Assembly: GCF_025562715.2 (NCBI RefSeq) | Contig: NZ_JAPFCC010000001.1 | Span: forward strand, 3,490,501-3,554,500 | Source of the DNA: Endozoicomonas gorgoniicola | GTDB taxonomy: Bacteria > Pseudomonadota > Gammaproteobacteria > Pseudomonadales > Endozoicomonadaceae | Length of the DNA: 64,000 nucleotides | Reading direction: 5' to 3' | Part shown: positions 36,318-45,419 of the stretch, in pieces | Position numbering within the stretch: the stretch's first letter is position 1 | How the letters are laid out: the number at the start of each line of letters is the position of its first letter | Made by a program: the position numbers and the translations under genes | Notes under the pieces: generated by a model | What the model was told of the DNA's origin: nothing | Databases searched by the model: none | The model's input: only the letters and a program-made list of their open reading frames with translations

Positions 36318-36922
36318 TCAGGATTCTACTTCTACGGACTGAAAGCGATCCTCTTGCTCCGCATGAGGCAGTAGCAGGTTTAGCAATACCGCAGTAATCG
36401 CACACAAAGAAACGCCACGCAGGCTGAAATCTCCAAAGCTCAGAGCCATATTGCCAATACCGAACACCAGTACGATGGAAACAATCACCAGATTGCGGGC
36501 TTTGCCCAGGTCAACCTGAGCCTTGATCAGAGTGTTCAGGCCCACCACTGCAATAGAACCAAACAGCAGAATCATAATGCCACCCATCACCGGTGTCGGG
36601 ATGGTCGCCAGCAGTCCACCCACTTTTCCGATAAACGCCACCGCAATAGCGATCACGGCTGCCCAGGTCATAATCTTTGGATTAAACGCTTTGGTCAGCA
36701 TCACGGCACCGGTGACTTCACTGTAAGTGGTATTAGGCGGACCACCAAACAGTGCCGCTGCAGACGTAGCCAGACCATCACCCAACAGAGTGTTCTGCAG
36801 GCCTGGTTTTTCCAGGTACTTCTTCCCGGTCACAGAGCTGATCGCCAACATGTCACCTATATGTTCTATCGCAGGCGCAATAGCGACCGGAATCATAAAC
36901 AGAATGGCGTTAATGTTACCGA
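36318..36922 (-). pseudogene. uraA: Uracil permease UraA, C-terminal part, split by an IS1634-like element
   Basis: The C-terminal ~200 codons of a nucleobase:cation symporter-2 protein. Landmarks include AILFMIPVAIAPAIEHIGD, FGGPPNTTYSEVTGAVMLT and several membrane helices. Joined to 38649-39323 across the insertion, with one 5-bp target copy removed, the frame is continuous (PEYNI then NINAILF) and encodes 424 residues, a normal UraA length. The transporter takes up uracil with protons and pairs with upp upstream. Confidence 0.92.
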
Positions 36923-38648
36923 CATTCACCACCCAGCATGACATTTTCCTAATACCTGCTATCTATTATCAGATAAGCAAATATCAAGAAGCCTTGTTAT
37001 GCCTCCTATTCAATACCGCTCTCAGGTCATGGATCATCTCGGTCTAGTGGCTGGAATGTGCAAAGAGCTGGGCATTGCCGACCATATCGACAGGCGCGCG
37101 CCCAAAGTATCTGACGAATGGAACATCTCCCACGGTGAGGCCGTTGTCGCGATGATTATCAATGGCCTCGGCTTTACGGGGCAGTCTCTCCACATGTTCC
37201 CTCAGTTCTTCTCCAATAAACCCCTCGATAAACTGATCAGAGAGGGGATTGAGCCCGAGCACATAAACGACAAAGTTCTTGGAAGAACACTGGATGAACT
37301 GTTTGAACTGGGTGTCAGTAAAGTCTATTTTGAGCTGGCTATCAAGGTGGCTACGCATCTCAAATTGCCATGTGATGCACTCAACCTTGATGGCACAGGA
37401 TTTCACGTCGATGGCCGTTATAACAGCGAGGAGGAAGTCAGTGACGAAGACCTCAATTGCATCAGGCTTTGCAAGGGCTACAGCCGAGATCATCGTCCTG
37501 ATCTGAACCAGGCCATATTGCTCCTGCTGACCGAAAACCGGGCAGGCATTCCGATGTTTATGAAAGCAGCCAGCGGTAATGTGACGGACAAGACCAGTTT
37601 CAAACAAGTGGTTTCTGAGCATATAAAGAGCTTCAAAGCGGCACTTAATGCCCGTTACTTCATCGGTGATGCCGCATTGTATGTGGCTGAAACCGTTCAG
37701 GAACTGAGTCAGCAGGATCAGTTGTTTATCTCCAGAGTTCCTCTCAACATTGGTGCAGCCAAAGAACTGGTTCAAAGTGCGCCATTGCGCTCAATGGTTG
37801 AGGTTGAAGGGTTTGAGCATTACGAATCTGTAGAAACTCTGTCTGACTATGCAGGTGTCGTACAACGTTGGGTACTGTTTCGAAATAATCAAAGCCAGAA
37901 AACAGAACAGAAGACACTGACAAGGCGTATGCAGAAAAAGTCCCTGAAGGAATTCAAGGAACTTGAGAAATTGGGCAAGAAGCCATTCTGTTGCGAATCG
38001 GATGCCATGGAAGCTTTCAAGCTATGGCAAAAACAGTCCGTATACTGCCAGGCTGAACCTGAGATCATCGAGAGTCCCTGCTATAAAACCAAAGGCCGTC
38101 CTGCTGATGGGACAGTTCCCGACCACTATGAATATTATGTGACAGGCTCCTGCGCGGTTGCTGTACAGACTCGTCGTGATGCAGAAGCATCGTTGGGTTG
38201 TTTTGTTCTGGCAACCAACGATACAGATACAGCCCGGCTTGACGCTGGCGAACTACTGAGGACGTATAAATCCCAGCAGCAGGTTGAGAGAGGTTTTCGC
38301 TTCCTGAAGAGCCCTGATTTTCTGGTGTCTTCACTGTATCTCAAAAAACCTGAGCGTATTGAGGCCCTGTTAATGGTGATGACACTCTGCCTTATGGTCT
38401 ATGCTGCAATTCAGCATCGAATCCGCTATGAACTGAAAAGGCAGAGCCGAACGTTCCCGGACATGAAGAAGAAACCAGCCCAGAACCCAACGGGCAGATG
38501 GGTTTTCCTGTGCTTTGATGGGATTCATGTGCTGTCGGTTAACGGGACGGAGAAACACATGGTTGGAATATCGGAGAGGCAATCGACGATCATTTTTATT
38601 TTGGGCTCAACGTACCAAGAAATTTATTCCTGAATAGGGTGGTGAATG
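36923..38648 (+). mobile_element. IS1634-like insertion sequence in uraA
   Basis: 1726 bp with 12-bp perfect terminal inverted repeats CATTCACCACCC / GGGTGGTGAATG. The flanks ACCGA (36918-36922) and ACGGA (38649-38653) look like a 5-bp target duplication that has gained one substitution. Taking 5 bp as the duplication restores the uraA frame exactly, which supports these boundaries. Confidence 0.88.
36999..38633 (+). CDS. IS1634 family (IS4 group) transposase
   Basis: 544 residues. The N-terminal region (MDHLGLVAGMCKELGIADHID and SHGEAVVAMIINGLGFTG) is the DUF4277-type domain of IS1634 transposases. The DDE core includes ALNLDGTGFHVDGRY, YFIGDAALYVAETVQ and YKSQQQVERGFRFLKSPDFL. Intact and full length. 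Confidence 0.92.
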   Translation: MPPIQYRSQVMDHLGLVAGMCKELGIADHIDRRAPKVSDEWNISHGEAVVAMIINGLGFTGQSLHMFPQFFSNKPLDKLIREGIEPEHINDKVLGRTLDELFELGVSKVYFELAIKVATHLKLPCDALNLDGTGFHVDGRYNSEEEVSDEDLNCIRLCKGYSRDHRPDLNQAILLLLTENRAGIPMFMKAASGNVTDKTSFKQVVSEHIKSFKAALNARYFIGDAALYVAETVQELSQQDQLFISRVPLNIGAAKELVQSAPLRSMVEVEGFEHYESVETLSDYAGVVQRWVLFRNNQSQKTEQKTLTRRMQKKSLKEFKELEKLGKKPFCCESDAMEAFKLWQKQSVYCQAEPEIIESPCYKTKGRPADGTVPDHYEYYVTGSCAVAVQTRRDAEASLGCFVLATNDTDTARLDAGELLRTYKSQQQVERGFRFLKSPDFLVSSLYLKKPERIEALLMVMTLCLMVYAAIQHRIRYELKRQSRTFPDMKKKPAQNPTGRWVFLCFDGIHVLSVNGTEKHMVGISERQSTIIFILGSTYQEIYS

Positions 38649-39323
38649 ACGGATGTTATATTCCGGAAGGCTGAAGTTTGGCATGCCAATCCATGCGGCT
38701 TCGTGCATGGCGGTAAAGTCTACAACGCCCATAAAAACAGCCGTAAAATAACCAGCCGCAACACCGCATAAAATGGGGATTAACTTCAGAATACCACCCG
38801 CCACTGTCGACACCAGCAACGTTGTCAGCAGCGAAACACCCGCCAGAATAATGGAGGTGGTTTCATTGATAGAAGGGTTAGCCGTTCCGTTTGCCATGCT
38901 GATGGCTGTTGGTGCCAGCCCCAGGCCAATCACCATGATCACAGGACCGACCACAACCGGTGGGAACAATCGGTACAGGAAACCACTGCCACGAACACGG
39001 ACAATCAGGCTCAATACAACATAGAAAAAGCCTGCCGCCATCAGGCCGCCCATGGTCGCAGGTAACCCCCATTGCCCGACACTGAATGTAATCGGTGCAA
39101 TAAACGCAAAAGAAGATGCCAGAAAAATAGGCACACTACGGCGAGTGACCAGCTGGAAAATCAGGGTACCAACGCCTGCCGTAAAGAAGGCTACATTCGG
39201 GTCCAGCCCGGTCAGGATAGGAACCAGCACCAGTGCGCCAAAAGCAACGAACAGCATTTGTCCACCCATTAGCACCTGACGCCCCAGTGGCATATCGTCT
39301 ACCAGAGAGTTTGTCTCGGTCAT
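38649..39323 (-). pseudogene. uraA: Uracil permease UraA, N-terminal part, split by an IS1634-like element
   Basis: 225 codons from the ATG at 39323 (AAGGGA upstream). The start MTETNSLVDDMPLGRQVLMGGQM leads into helices with LVLVPILTGLDPNVAFFTAGVGT and PPVVVGPVIMVIGLGLA, typical of uracil/xanthine permeases. The piece ends at the IS boundary after PEYNIR. Half of the substrate path is on the other side of the element, so uptake should be lost. Confidence 0.92.
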
Positions 39324-39458
39324 AATCGTTCCCTTCAAGTCAGCAAATTACTCATTATTTTTCTATCGCGAAAATTTTTTCATCTCCGGGGGGGACAAAA
39401 AAATATTTCATTCATCCATGGCTGTTTGATGGCTTTTATTTCACCATTCTTTTCAGCA

Positions 39459-39495
39459 CCCATAAAAAAAGGCCTTCCGGCCTTTTTTTTATGGG
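39459..39495 (-). terminator. Terminator between upp and uraA
   Basis: CCCATAAAAAAAGGCC, a TTCC loop and GGCCTTTTTTTTATGGG form a strong hairpin with a T-run directly after the upp stop. Some read-through would be needed if uraA depends on the upp promoter. Confidence 0.9.
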
Positions 39496-40122
39496 TTATT
39501 TGGTTCCGAAGATCTTGTCTCCGGCATCACCCAGCCCCGGCATAATATAGCCATGCTCATTCAGGCAATCATCCACTGAAGCAGTGTACAGTTTTACATC
39601 CGGATGCGCTTCCAGCAGTTTTTCGATACCTTCAGGTGCAGCTACCAGAACCAGACAGCGAATTTCCTGACAGCCCGCTTTTTTCAGCATATCAATGGTC
39701 GCAATCATAGAACCGCCTGTAGCCAGCATCGGGTCCAGCACCAGAGCCATACGCTCATCAATATCTTTTACCAGCTTCTCAAAGTAAGGTACTGGTTCCA
39801 GAGTTTCCTCGTCACGGTACAGACCAACAACGCTGACCCGAGCGCTTGGAACGAGGTCCAGAACACCGTCCATCATCCCCAATCCGGCTCGCAGGATAGG
39901 TACGATGGTAATTTTCTTGCCTTTGATCTGCTGGACCTGAACATCACCTGCCCAGCCACTAATGGTGACATCTTCCAGCTCCAGATCTTTGGTCGCTTCG
40001 TAAGTCAGCAGTGAACCTACTTCATTTGCCAGGGTACGAAAACCCTTGGTGCTGATATCACGCGTACGCATAATACCCAGCTTATGCTGTACCAGAGGGT
40101 GCTTAATTTCCTGTACACTCAT
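39496..40122 (-). CDS. upp: Uracil phosphoribosyltransferase
   Basis: 208 residues, full length. Begins EIKHPLVQHKLGIMRTRDIST, and carries the PRPP loop VLDPMLATGGSMIATIDMLK and the uracil-binding C-terminus GYIMPGLGDAGDKIFGT. It converts uracil and PRPP to UMP. The neighbour uraA would supply uracil but is disrupted. Confidence 0.97.
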   Translation of the reverse strand: MSVQEIKHPLVQHKLGIMRTRDISTKGFRTLANEVGSLLTYEATKDLELEDVTISGWAGDVQVQQIKGKKITIVPILRAGLGMMDGVLDLVPSARVSVVGLYRDEETLEPVPYFEKLVKDIDERMALVLDPMLATGGSMIATIDMLKKAGCQEIRCLVLVAAPEGIEKLLEAHPDVKLYTASVDDCLNEHGYIMPGLGDAGDKIFGTK

Positions 40123-40471
40123 GCCAAAACCTCGACCAGTGTGGTGTCTCTCAATTCAATCCGGTGTCATTCACCTTTCTCCTGCCCGAATAGCATTATT
40201 CTGGAAAATTTCCTGAAGAGTTCAGCAAAGCAAGTATGGAGAAAAGCGGCTGTCAGAACTGACCATGCCTTAGAATGCACCGCCAACAGCGTAAACCTTC
40301 TTATTTTCACACAACCCGGACACAACTCCATAGGTTTTTTACGAAAACCACCTCGTACAGCATCGACTTGCTGTTCTGGTCAAACACAGGTATTTTTTCT
40401 TCTTTTTTTGATCAAGGTCAAACCTGTCATCAGGTTGACCAGATTGCTCACTTTATTAAGGTTCGCACCCA
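40123..40471. other. Divergent region between upp and the HGPRT gene
   Basis: 349 bp. It should hold promoters for both genes. A box at 40408-40421 (TTGATCAAGGTCAA) resembles an FNR/Anr site with one mismatch, 51 bp before the HGPRT start. Nothing else seen. Confidence 0.5.
40408..40421. promoter_or_regulatory. FNR/Anr-like box upstream of the HGPRT gene
   Basis: TTGATCAAGGTCAA matches TTGAT-N4-ATCAA except for one base in the right half. Confidence 0.4.
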
Positions 40472-41029
40472 ATGTCTGTTGATCTAGATCATATCCGGCA
40501 AGTTCGTGACGAAGCTGACTGTCTCTACAATGAGCAGCAGATTGAAGAAGCTATTGCCAGCATGGGTAAAGCCATCACCGAACAGCTGAGTGACAGCAAC
40601 CCGCTGGTTTACTGTGTGATGAACGGTGGTCTGGTCATCACCGGCAAACTGATGACCCACCTGCAATTCCCTCTGGAAGCATCCTACGTGCATGCAACCC
40701 GCTACAGAAACCAGCTGACTGGCGGGCAGCTGAACTGGAAAGTGCGCCCAACCCAGGACATGAAAGGTCGTACCGTTGTGGTGGTTGATGATATTCTTGA
40801 CGAAGGTCACACTCTGGAGGCCATCGTTGACTTCTGTAAAGAACAGGGCGCCGAGAAAGTACTGACTGCCGTTCTGATCGATAAGAATCACGACCGTAAG
40901 GCTCGCCCTGGCATGAAAGCCGACTTCTGCGGCCTGGAAATCGAAGACCGTTACATCTTCGGTTACGGTCTGGACTATCAGGGCTACTGGCGTAATGCTA
41001 ACGGCATCTTTGCCCTGAAAGGTCACTGA
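40472..41029 (+). CDS. hpt: Hypoxanthine-guanine phosphoribosyltransferase
   Basis: 185 residues. The PRPP-binding motif VVVVDDILDEGHTLEAIV is clear, with CVMNGGLVITGKLM near residue 50 for pyrophosphate binding and the C-terminal YIFGYGLDYQGYWRN. It salvages hypoxanthine and guanine to IMP and GMP. This type is common in Pseudomonas-like bacteria. AAGG precedes the ATG at a good distance and a strong terminator follows. Confidence 0.92.
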   Translation: MSVDLDHIRQVRDEADCLYNEQQIEEAIASMGKAITEQLSDSNPLVYCVMNGGLVITGKLMTHLQFPLEASYVHATRYRNQLTGGQLNWKVRPTQDMKGRTVVVVDDILDEGHTLEAIVDFCKEQGAEKVLTAVLIDKNHDRKARPGMKADFCGLEIEDRYIFGYGLDYQGYWRNANGIFALKGH

Positions 41030-41046
41030 GGCCTTTTAGCTGCAAT

Positions 41047-41085
41047 AAAAAAACCGCTATTTTATTACGGAATAGCGGTTTTTTT
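41047..41085. terminator. Rho-independent terminator after hpt
   Basis: AAAAAAACCGCTATT pairs with AATAGCGGTTTTTTT around a 9-nt loop. It is symmetrical and may also end the converging 41125-42633 gene. Confidence 0.93.
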
Positions 41086-41124
41086 CGTATTATTTTTCAT
41101 CTGCCTTTGGCAGATGCCTTTTCC

Positions 41125-42633
41125 TCAGCGGCCACGTATTGATTTTTTAATGCTGTTCCTTTCCTTCCTGACTGTTTCTGTTACCTGTTTGTGTTCTTTC
41201 TCTGCAACCTTGTCTTCATTGTGAGTGCGTTTATCCAGGTTTTTCAGTGTTGCACTGAAAGCGTCACCATCAGTGACTTTTTTCAGATCACTTTTGGCTT
41301 GTTCCAGTTTCTTTTTCAGCTTTTTCCGATCCAATGGGTAATAATCAACCCTATTGTCCATTTCTTCTTTTTCGCTTTTGGCTTTATTTAACTTTTCAAC
41401 TAATTCACCAAGACCTGACTGCAAAAATTCTTTTTTGGATGTTGATTTTTTTTCCGCCTTTGGGAGCTGGTTATACTGGGTTTCCAGCTTGCTTTTTTGT
41501 CTTTTCAGCTCACTCTCTAACTGTTTAATATCACGCCTTTTTTTAGGGATATCGACATTCCGGTATTTATTCCGCGTAGTCCTCAGGTCACTTAAATTTC
41601 TCTCCGCTTCGCTGACTTTATCCTGATAATTTATCAGCAGTTTATCGTAGCCCTCTTCCACCCGACCTTTCTCCTGATCGAATGCTTTGTGCCGAGCCTC
41701 AGTGGCTTTGTCAATACCGCTGTGTTTCTGATTTCCTACCTGTTCGTAGTGTTGGTCAAGCGCAGCGCTAAGCTCTTTAGTCGATAATGATAACTGATCT
41801 TTCAGTCCGGCTTTGAGAGAGTCAATATCAGCCGTTTGCTCAGATACACCCTTATAATGGTTATATCCCGCTGACTGACTGAACGCCGCTTTAAACTCTC
41901 TCAACATCTCTTTTTTCTGGTCTCTGGATTGAGATTTGGAGAAATTAAACTCCTTCCCTGTATCCGGAATTTTGAACTTGCCTGACTTCGGGCCCTTATC
42001 ACTATCAAGCAAATCCAACTCCTTACCAAACTGACGTTCAAACTGCTGCCACTCCTGCTTCATGGTCTTTAGCTCATCAAGACGTTCCAGCTTCTGGTTT
42101 CTGGCTTCTACCTTAGCCTGCAGGTCTTCTGGAAAGGTCTTCAACACGTCTGGAGGTACTTTTTTCCAGTTCTTCCCTGTTATCCAGCGTTTTGCTTCAC
42201 CATAAACCATTGATTTAAGTTTGCGCCCTCTTGTACGAATGGCATCTTTCACCTTCTGCGTTGTTTTTCGGGTGTCTGTTCTTTCCGGGGTTTGATCAGC
42301 GGCTTCACCGGTAAGTTCAAGAAGCTCACTTTCAGAAGGAGGAGGCGGAAAGTCATTATCGTCTGCGTTTTTTACGCCAGAGTCCGATGCAGGCTTAGGG
42401 ATATAAGAGTGTTCTGGCGTATGGTGTGAAATGCGCCTGCTGGCAAGCAGTGGACTGTGATTCGAAGGCGCAGGCTGTGAAGATGGTGATTTGACAGTAG
42501 GAAGCGAATCCATTTTTGACGGCAAACTGACCGACTTGCCAAAAGTCTTTCCTGTTGCTGCCGGAGCCGATTGAGTCGCCTGATTCAGGGGTTGCGCTGA
42601 CCTGGCAGCTCCGGAACTATCGATTGATGACAT
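41125..42633 (-). CDS. Putative secreted effector: disordered N-terminus, ActA-like FPPPP motif, long coiled coils
   Basis: 502 residues. There is no Sec signal peptide. Residues 1-110 are Ser/Pro/Thr-rich and probably disordered, as in type III effectors. Residues 94-107 read DFPPPPSESELLEL, matching the DFPPPPTDEEL repeats by which Listeria ActA binds EVH1 domains of Ena/VASP proteins (an E/D-FPPPP core followed by acidic residues). From about 150 on, the protein is highly charged and helical, with several coiled-coil blocks (about 160-215, 270-430). No enzyme motif. Secretion route and host binding are inference. Neighbours are metabolic genes, and an exported-kinase candidate lies 3.4 kb away. 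Confidence 0.65.
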   Translation of the reverse strand: MSSIDSSGAARSAQPLNQATQSAPAATGKTFGKSVSLPSKMDSLPTVKSPSSQPAPSNHSPLLASRRISHHTPEHSYIPKPASDSGVKNADDNDFPPPPSESELLELTGEAADQTPERTDTRKTTQKVKDAIRTRGRKLKSMVYGEAKRWITGKNWKKVPPDVLKTFPEDLQAKVEARNQKLERLDELKTMKQEWQQFERQFGKELDLLDSDKGPKSGKFKIPDTGKEFNFSKSQSRDQKKEMLREFKAAFSQSAGYNHYKGVSEQTADIDSLKAGLKDQLSLSTKELSAALDQHYEQVGNQKHSGIDKATEARHKAFDQEKGRVEEGYDKLLINYQDKVSEAERNLSDLRTTRNKYRNVDIPKKRRDIKQLESELKRQKSKLETQYNQLPKAEKKSTSKKEFLQSGLGELVEKLNKAKSEKEEMDNRVDYYPLDRKKLKKKLEQAKSDLKKVTDGDAFSATLKNLDKRTHNEDKVAEKEHKQVTETVRKERNSIKKSIRGR

Positions 42634-42768
42634 AAGCTGATACCGTGAACGTCCCTGTTCTGATATTGCAAAAGCACTTGCAACGGTTACTGAGTCCTTT
42701 CTGTTATAAATTAAGTATCAGCTATAGCTGTAAGGATGATTCTGTTGGATTTATATCAATTTGAAATA

Positions 42769-44052
42769 TCAAAAAATATTATCTACAAAAAAAGCTGTTA
42801 TAGCCACGATACCAACCATCACAGTAAAGCAATCAAGCAGTGGTTGCCTGAAACGCTTCAGTCGCTCGACCCTGTAGAATGCGTATACAGGCATCAGGTA
42901 GAGAATGGTTGCCAGTACAGGCACAACAACCATTTCAATCATGCCGATGACACTCCAGTTGGCATAACCTGCAAACCAGCAGGTCACTATCACAAAAAGC
43001 ACTGAAAAACGCTTCAGCCCGACCGTATGCACAGGTATGTCTGGCCACTTTTTGATCCACTGTTGCACAATCAACCCCTGAATACCCTCAAGCGTTCCCA
43101 GGTACACACCAAACCATGAGCTGGCTATGGCAAAGAAAGCGATACAAGGCGCAATAACGGAGAAAAAGAGATTGCCCGAACGGTTTGCCAGCAATGACAA
43201 TACGGGTAAATTCTCAGCTTTCGCCAAAGCCATGTCTTCAGGAGAGAGGCAGAGAACGGAAGAAAAAACAAACAGAAGAATCACGACCAATAACAGCTGA
43301 GTATTACGCTTGAGTATCAGGGCTGTCTTGCGGGCACACGCCTCACCATCCTTGATGTGGATCCGGTAAGCCTGAGCAAATGCTGAGCATGCGGGAGAAT
43401 GATTAAATGAAAAAATCAGCAGCGGCATGGTCAGAAACATCGTAACCCCCATGCTCTGAAAGTCGACAGGCTGCTCAAAAGCCGAAAGATTCCACTGAGG
43501 CACCAGATACAGGGAAATCCCCAGCAGAATCGCTACCAGCGGATAACACAGTAGTTTGGCAGCACGAAGCATCCAGGTTTCACCAGCATGCATCACAGCG
43601 ACAAGCATAAGGATTAAAGACAGACACAACCAGAGGCGGGAAGGTGCCTCTATATGCAGCTGATGTTCGATAAAACTGAGTACGACATTGGTAATGCCTA
43701 TGCCATAGAGCAGGCTAATAGGGTAAATACAAAGAAAGTAGGCAAACGTAAGAACCTGCCCGATTCTCTCTCCAAAATGTTCCCTCACGGTTGAGGTAAT
43801 ATTGGCCGCCGGATCACTGCCAGACAGGCAGAAACGAACAAGGTTGCGATGAGCCAGCCAGACCATTGGGCCAGCCAGAACAGACAATATAATCAGTGGC
43901 CAGATACCACCCGCTCCGGCACTGATGGGCAAATAAAGGATACCAGCACCAATGGCGGTGCCAAACAAATTAAGCATCCAGCCTGTATCGCGGGAAGTCC
44001 AGCCAAAAGCCTCTGCCCGCCCTACATCAAGCTCTGCAGAATTTTTTGGCAT
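42769..44052 (-). CDS. HAAAP family amino acid permease (SdaC/TdcC-like)
   Basis: 427 residues with eleven or so membrane helices. The start NLFGTAIGAGILYLPISAG is the hallmark of the hydroxy/aromatic amino acid permease family. LIFSFNHSPACSAFAQAYR is also typical of the serine and threonine:proton symporters SdaC and TdcC. It imports serine or threonine, or a similar amino acid, across the inner membrane. No L-serine deaminase gene is nearby, so the substrate is not fixed. Confidence 0.85.
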   Translation of the reverse strand: MPKNSAELDVGRAEAFGWTSRDTGWMLNLFGTAIGAGILYLPISAGAGGIWPLIILSVLAGPMVWLAHRNLVRFCLSGSDPAANITSTVREHFGERIGQVLTFAYFLCIYPISLLYGIGITNVVLSFIEHQLHIEAPSRLWLCLSLILMLVAVMHAGETWMLRAAKLLCYPLVAILLGISLYLVPQWNLSAFEQPVDFQSMGVTMFLTMPLLIFSFNHSPACSAFAQAYRIHIKDGEACARKTALILKRNTQLLLVVILLFVFSSVLCLSPEDMALAKAENLPVLSLLANRSGNLFFSVIAPCIAFFAIASSWFGVYLGTLEGIQGLIVQQWIKKWPDIPVHTVGLKRFSVLFVIVTCWFAGYANWSVIGMIEMVVVPVLATILYLMPVYAFYRVERLKRFRQPLLDCFTVMVGIVAITAFFVDNIF

Positions 44053-44370
44053 TGAGTTCTCCTCAAACTTAGCGCTTTCTGTTACTTCTGTATTAATAGC
44101 TGGTTTCCATTCCGGCCTGATTAGTAACCTTCAAGAGCCTGTTGAAACAAAGGCTGCCCGGATACAGGGCGTCAGAGTCAGAAAAATACCCTGAATGGGT
44201 AAACAACTCAGGAGCCTGTCGGAGTATAGACACCCTGCTCAGAAATAATTCCCGTGTTTACAGAAAAAAACACTTTAAAAAGAGGTATGGATATTCATAT
44301 AACCATTTGGATTAATTCCTTAAGGAGTTATTCAGTTAGAATCATGCAAGACCATTTTCCGGACCGAACC

Positions 44371-44661
44371 ATGAAAAAAGACAAGAAGAAAATCATTGGA
44401 GAATCATTAAGCGATGAGCGTATTAAAGAGCTTCTGGCATTGAGGCCTCCAGTCGGTGAAAGCCGCTCATTCCATATTCTGACCCGGGCTTACCGTACTC
44501 TGAGGCAGGAAGATTTTTCCCGTTTCATTCTGTTTTATGCAGAAACCGGGTTAGAGCTGAACCCCTGTGACCGATCTGGCCGTCGCTTCCTTGATGTACT
44601 CTCCAGGCATCAGCGTGCCGCGCCTTATATTCAAATTCTCCACACAGTGGGCGTCAGATAA
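44371..44661 (+). CDS. PA4642-like conserved small protein
   Basis: 96 residues from the ATG at 44371, preferred over a longer frame from 44254. The start KKDKKKIIGESLSDERIKEL and the body FHILTRAYRTLRQEDFSRFI with the end RAAPYIQILHTVG resemble the small PA4642-type proteins of Pseudomonas and relatives. They look like ankyrin-type helical proteins. Cytoplasmic, function unknown. Confidence 0.7.
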   Translation: MKKDKKKIIGESLSDERIKELLALRPPVGESRSFHILTRAYRTLRQEDFSRFILFYAETGLELNPCDRSGRRFLDVLSRHQRAAPYIQILHTVGVR

Positions 44662-44738
44662 ACACCAGATGGCAGATCCTCAACTGCCATCTATACTCCT
44701 GATTCTTTATTATCTTTTCATTATCGGGTAACCCCAAC

Positions 44739-45167
44739 ATGCTGTTATCAAGGCTTCAACGCTTATGGCTTATGGCTGTTATTTTGCTTTCAGGCCATCT
44801 GTTTGCCGCAGAGATGGATCAGGCAAGAGCTTATGACAAACACTACCCTGAAATAAAATACACCGAACTGAGAAAATCCATTGATGCGGGTGAAGTGTTT
44901 ATTATTGATGCCAACAGTGAGCAGACTTTCAAAAAAGGCCACCTGCCTACAGCAGTGTCTATGGTTGATGAAAAAAAGCTGGAAGAGCGTATGCCTTATA
45001 ACAAGCACTACCCCATTATTGTTTACTGTGGTGGCTCCCAATGTACGGCGTGGCACAAAGCAGCCGACTTTGCAGCAGCACGGGGTTATACCAGTGTTCG
45101 CCACTACAAGGGCGGGTTGAAAGACTGGCAGGCACAGGGTGATCGCCTGTCTACAGCATCAAACTGA
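44739..45167 (+). CDS. Periplasmic rhodanese-like protein
   Basis: 142 residues with a signal peptide (LLSRLQRLWLMAVILLSGHLFAA). A single rhodanese domain follows: FIIDANSEQTFKKGHLPTAV, the active-site loop VYCGGSQCTAWHKAA with the catalytic Cys, and VRHYKGGLKDWQAQG. Such domains transfer sulfane sulfur or sense thiols. The Cys is present, so activity is likely. The target is unknown. Confidence 0.85.
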   Translation: MLLSRLQRLWLMAVILLSGHLFAAEMDQARAYDKHYPEIKYTELRKSIDAGEVFIIDANSEQTFKKGHLPTAVSMVDEKKLEERMPYNKHYPIIVYCGGSQCTAWHKAADFAAARGYTSVRHYKGGLKDWQAQGDRLSTASN

Positions 45168-45171
45168 ACCG

Positions 45172-45271
45172 TTAGGTCTCTTGTTGCCACAAATGTTGTC
45201 ACAAAATAAATGTGCTGATTCTCAATAAACTCAGCCTGTTCATCGGTTATTGCCTCAAATTGCTTTCCCAT
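45172..45271 (-). pseudogene. N-terminal remnant of a pyridoxamine-phosphate-oxidase-like protein
   Basis: From an ATG at 45271 the frame reads GKQFEAITDEQAEFIENQHIYFVTT (in parts), which resembles the start of PPOX-fold flavin reductase-like proteins. The similarity ends within about 30 codons, and the frame then runs into the 3' end of the rhodanese gene on the other strand. This is probably a deletion remnant, but it is short, so the call is tentative. Confidence 0.3.
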
Positions 45272-45419
45272 AATAACCACCCGCTTTATTGATGTTTGAC
45301 CCGATGCAAAACAAACTCTTGACCCGTCTACATTATGACCATGTTTTTTGTAAAATGGCCCTGCAAAAAAGTCATCGACAGACAGCATAATTTACACAAA
45401 CAGCCACTGAAACAACATT

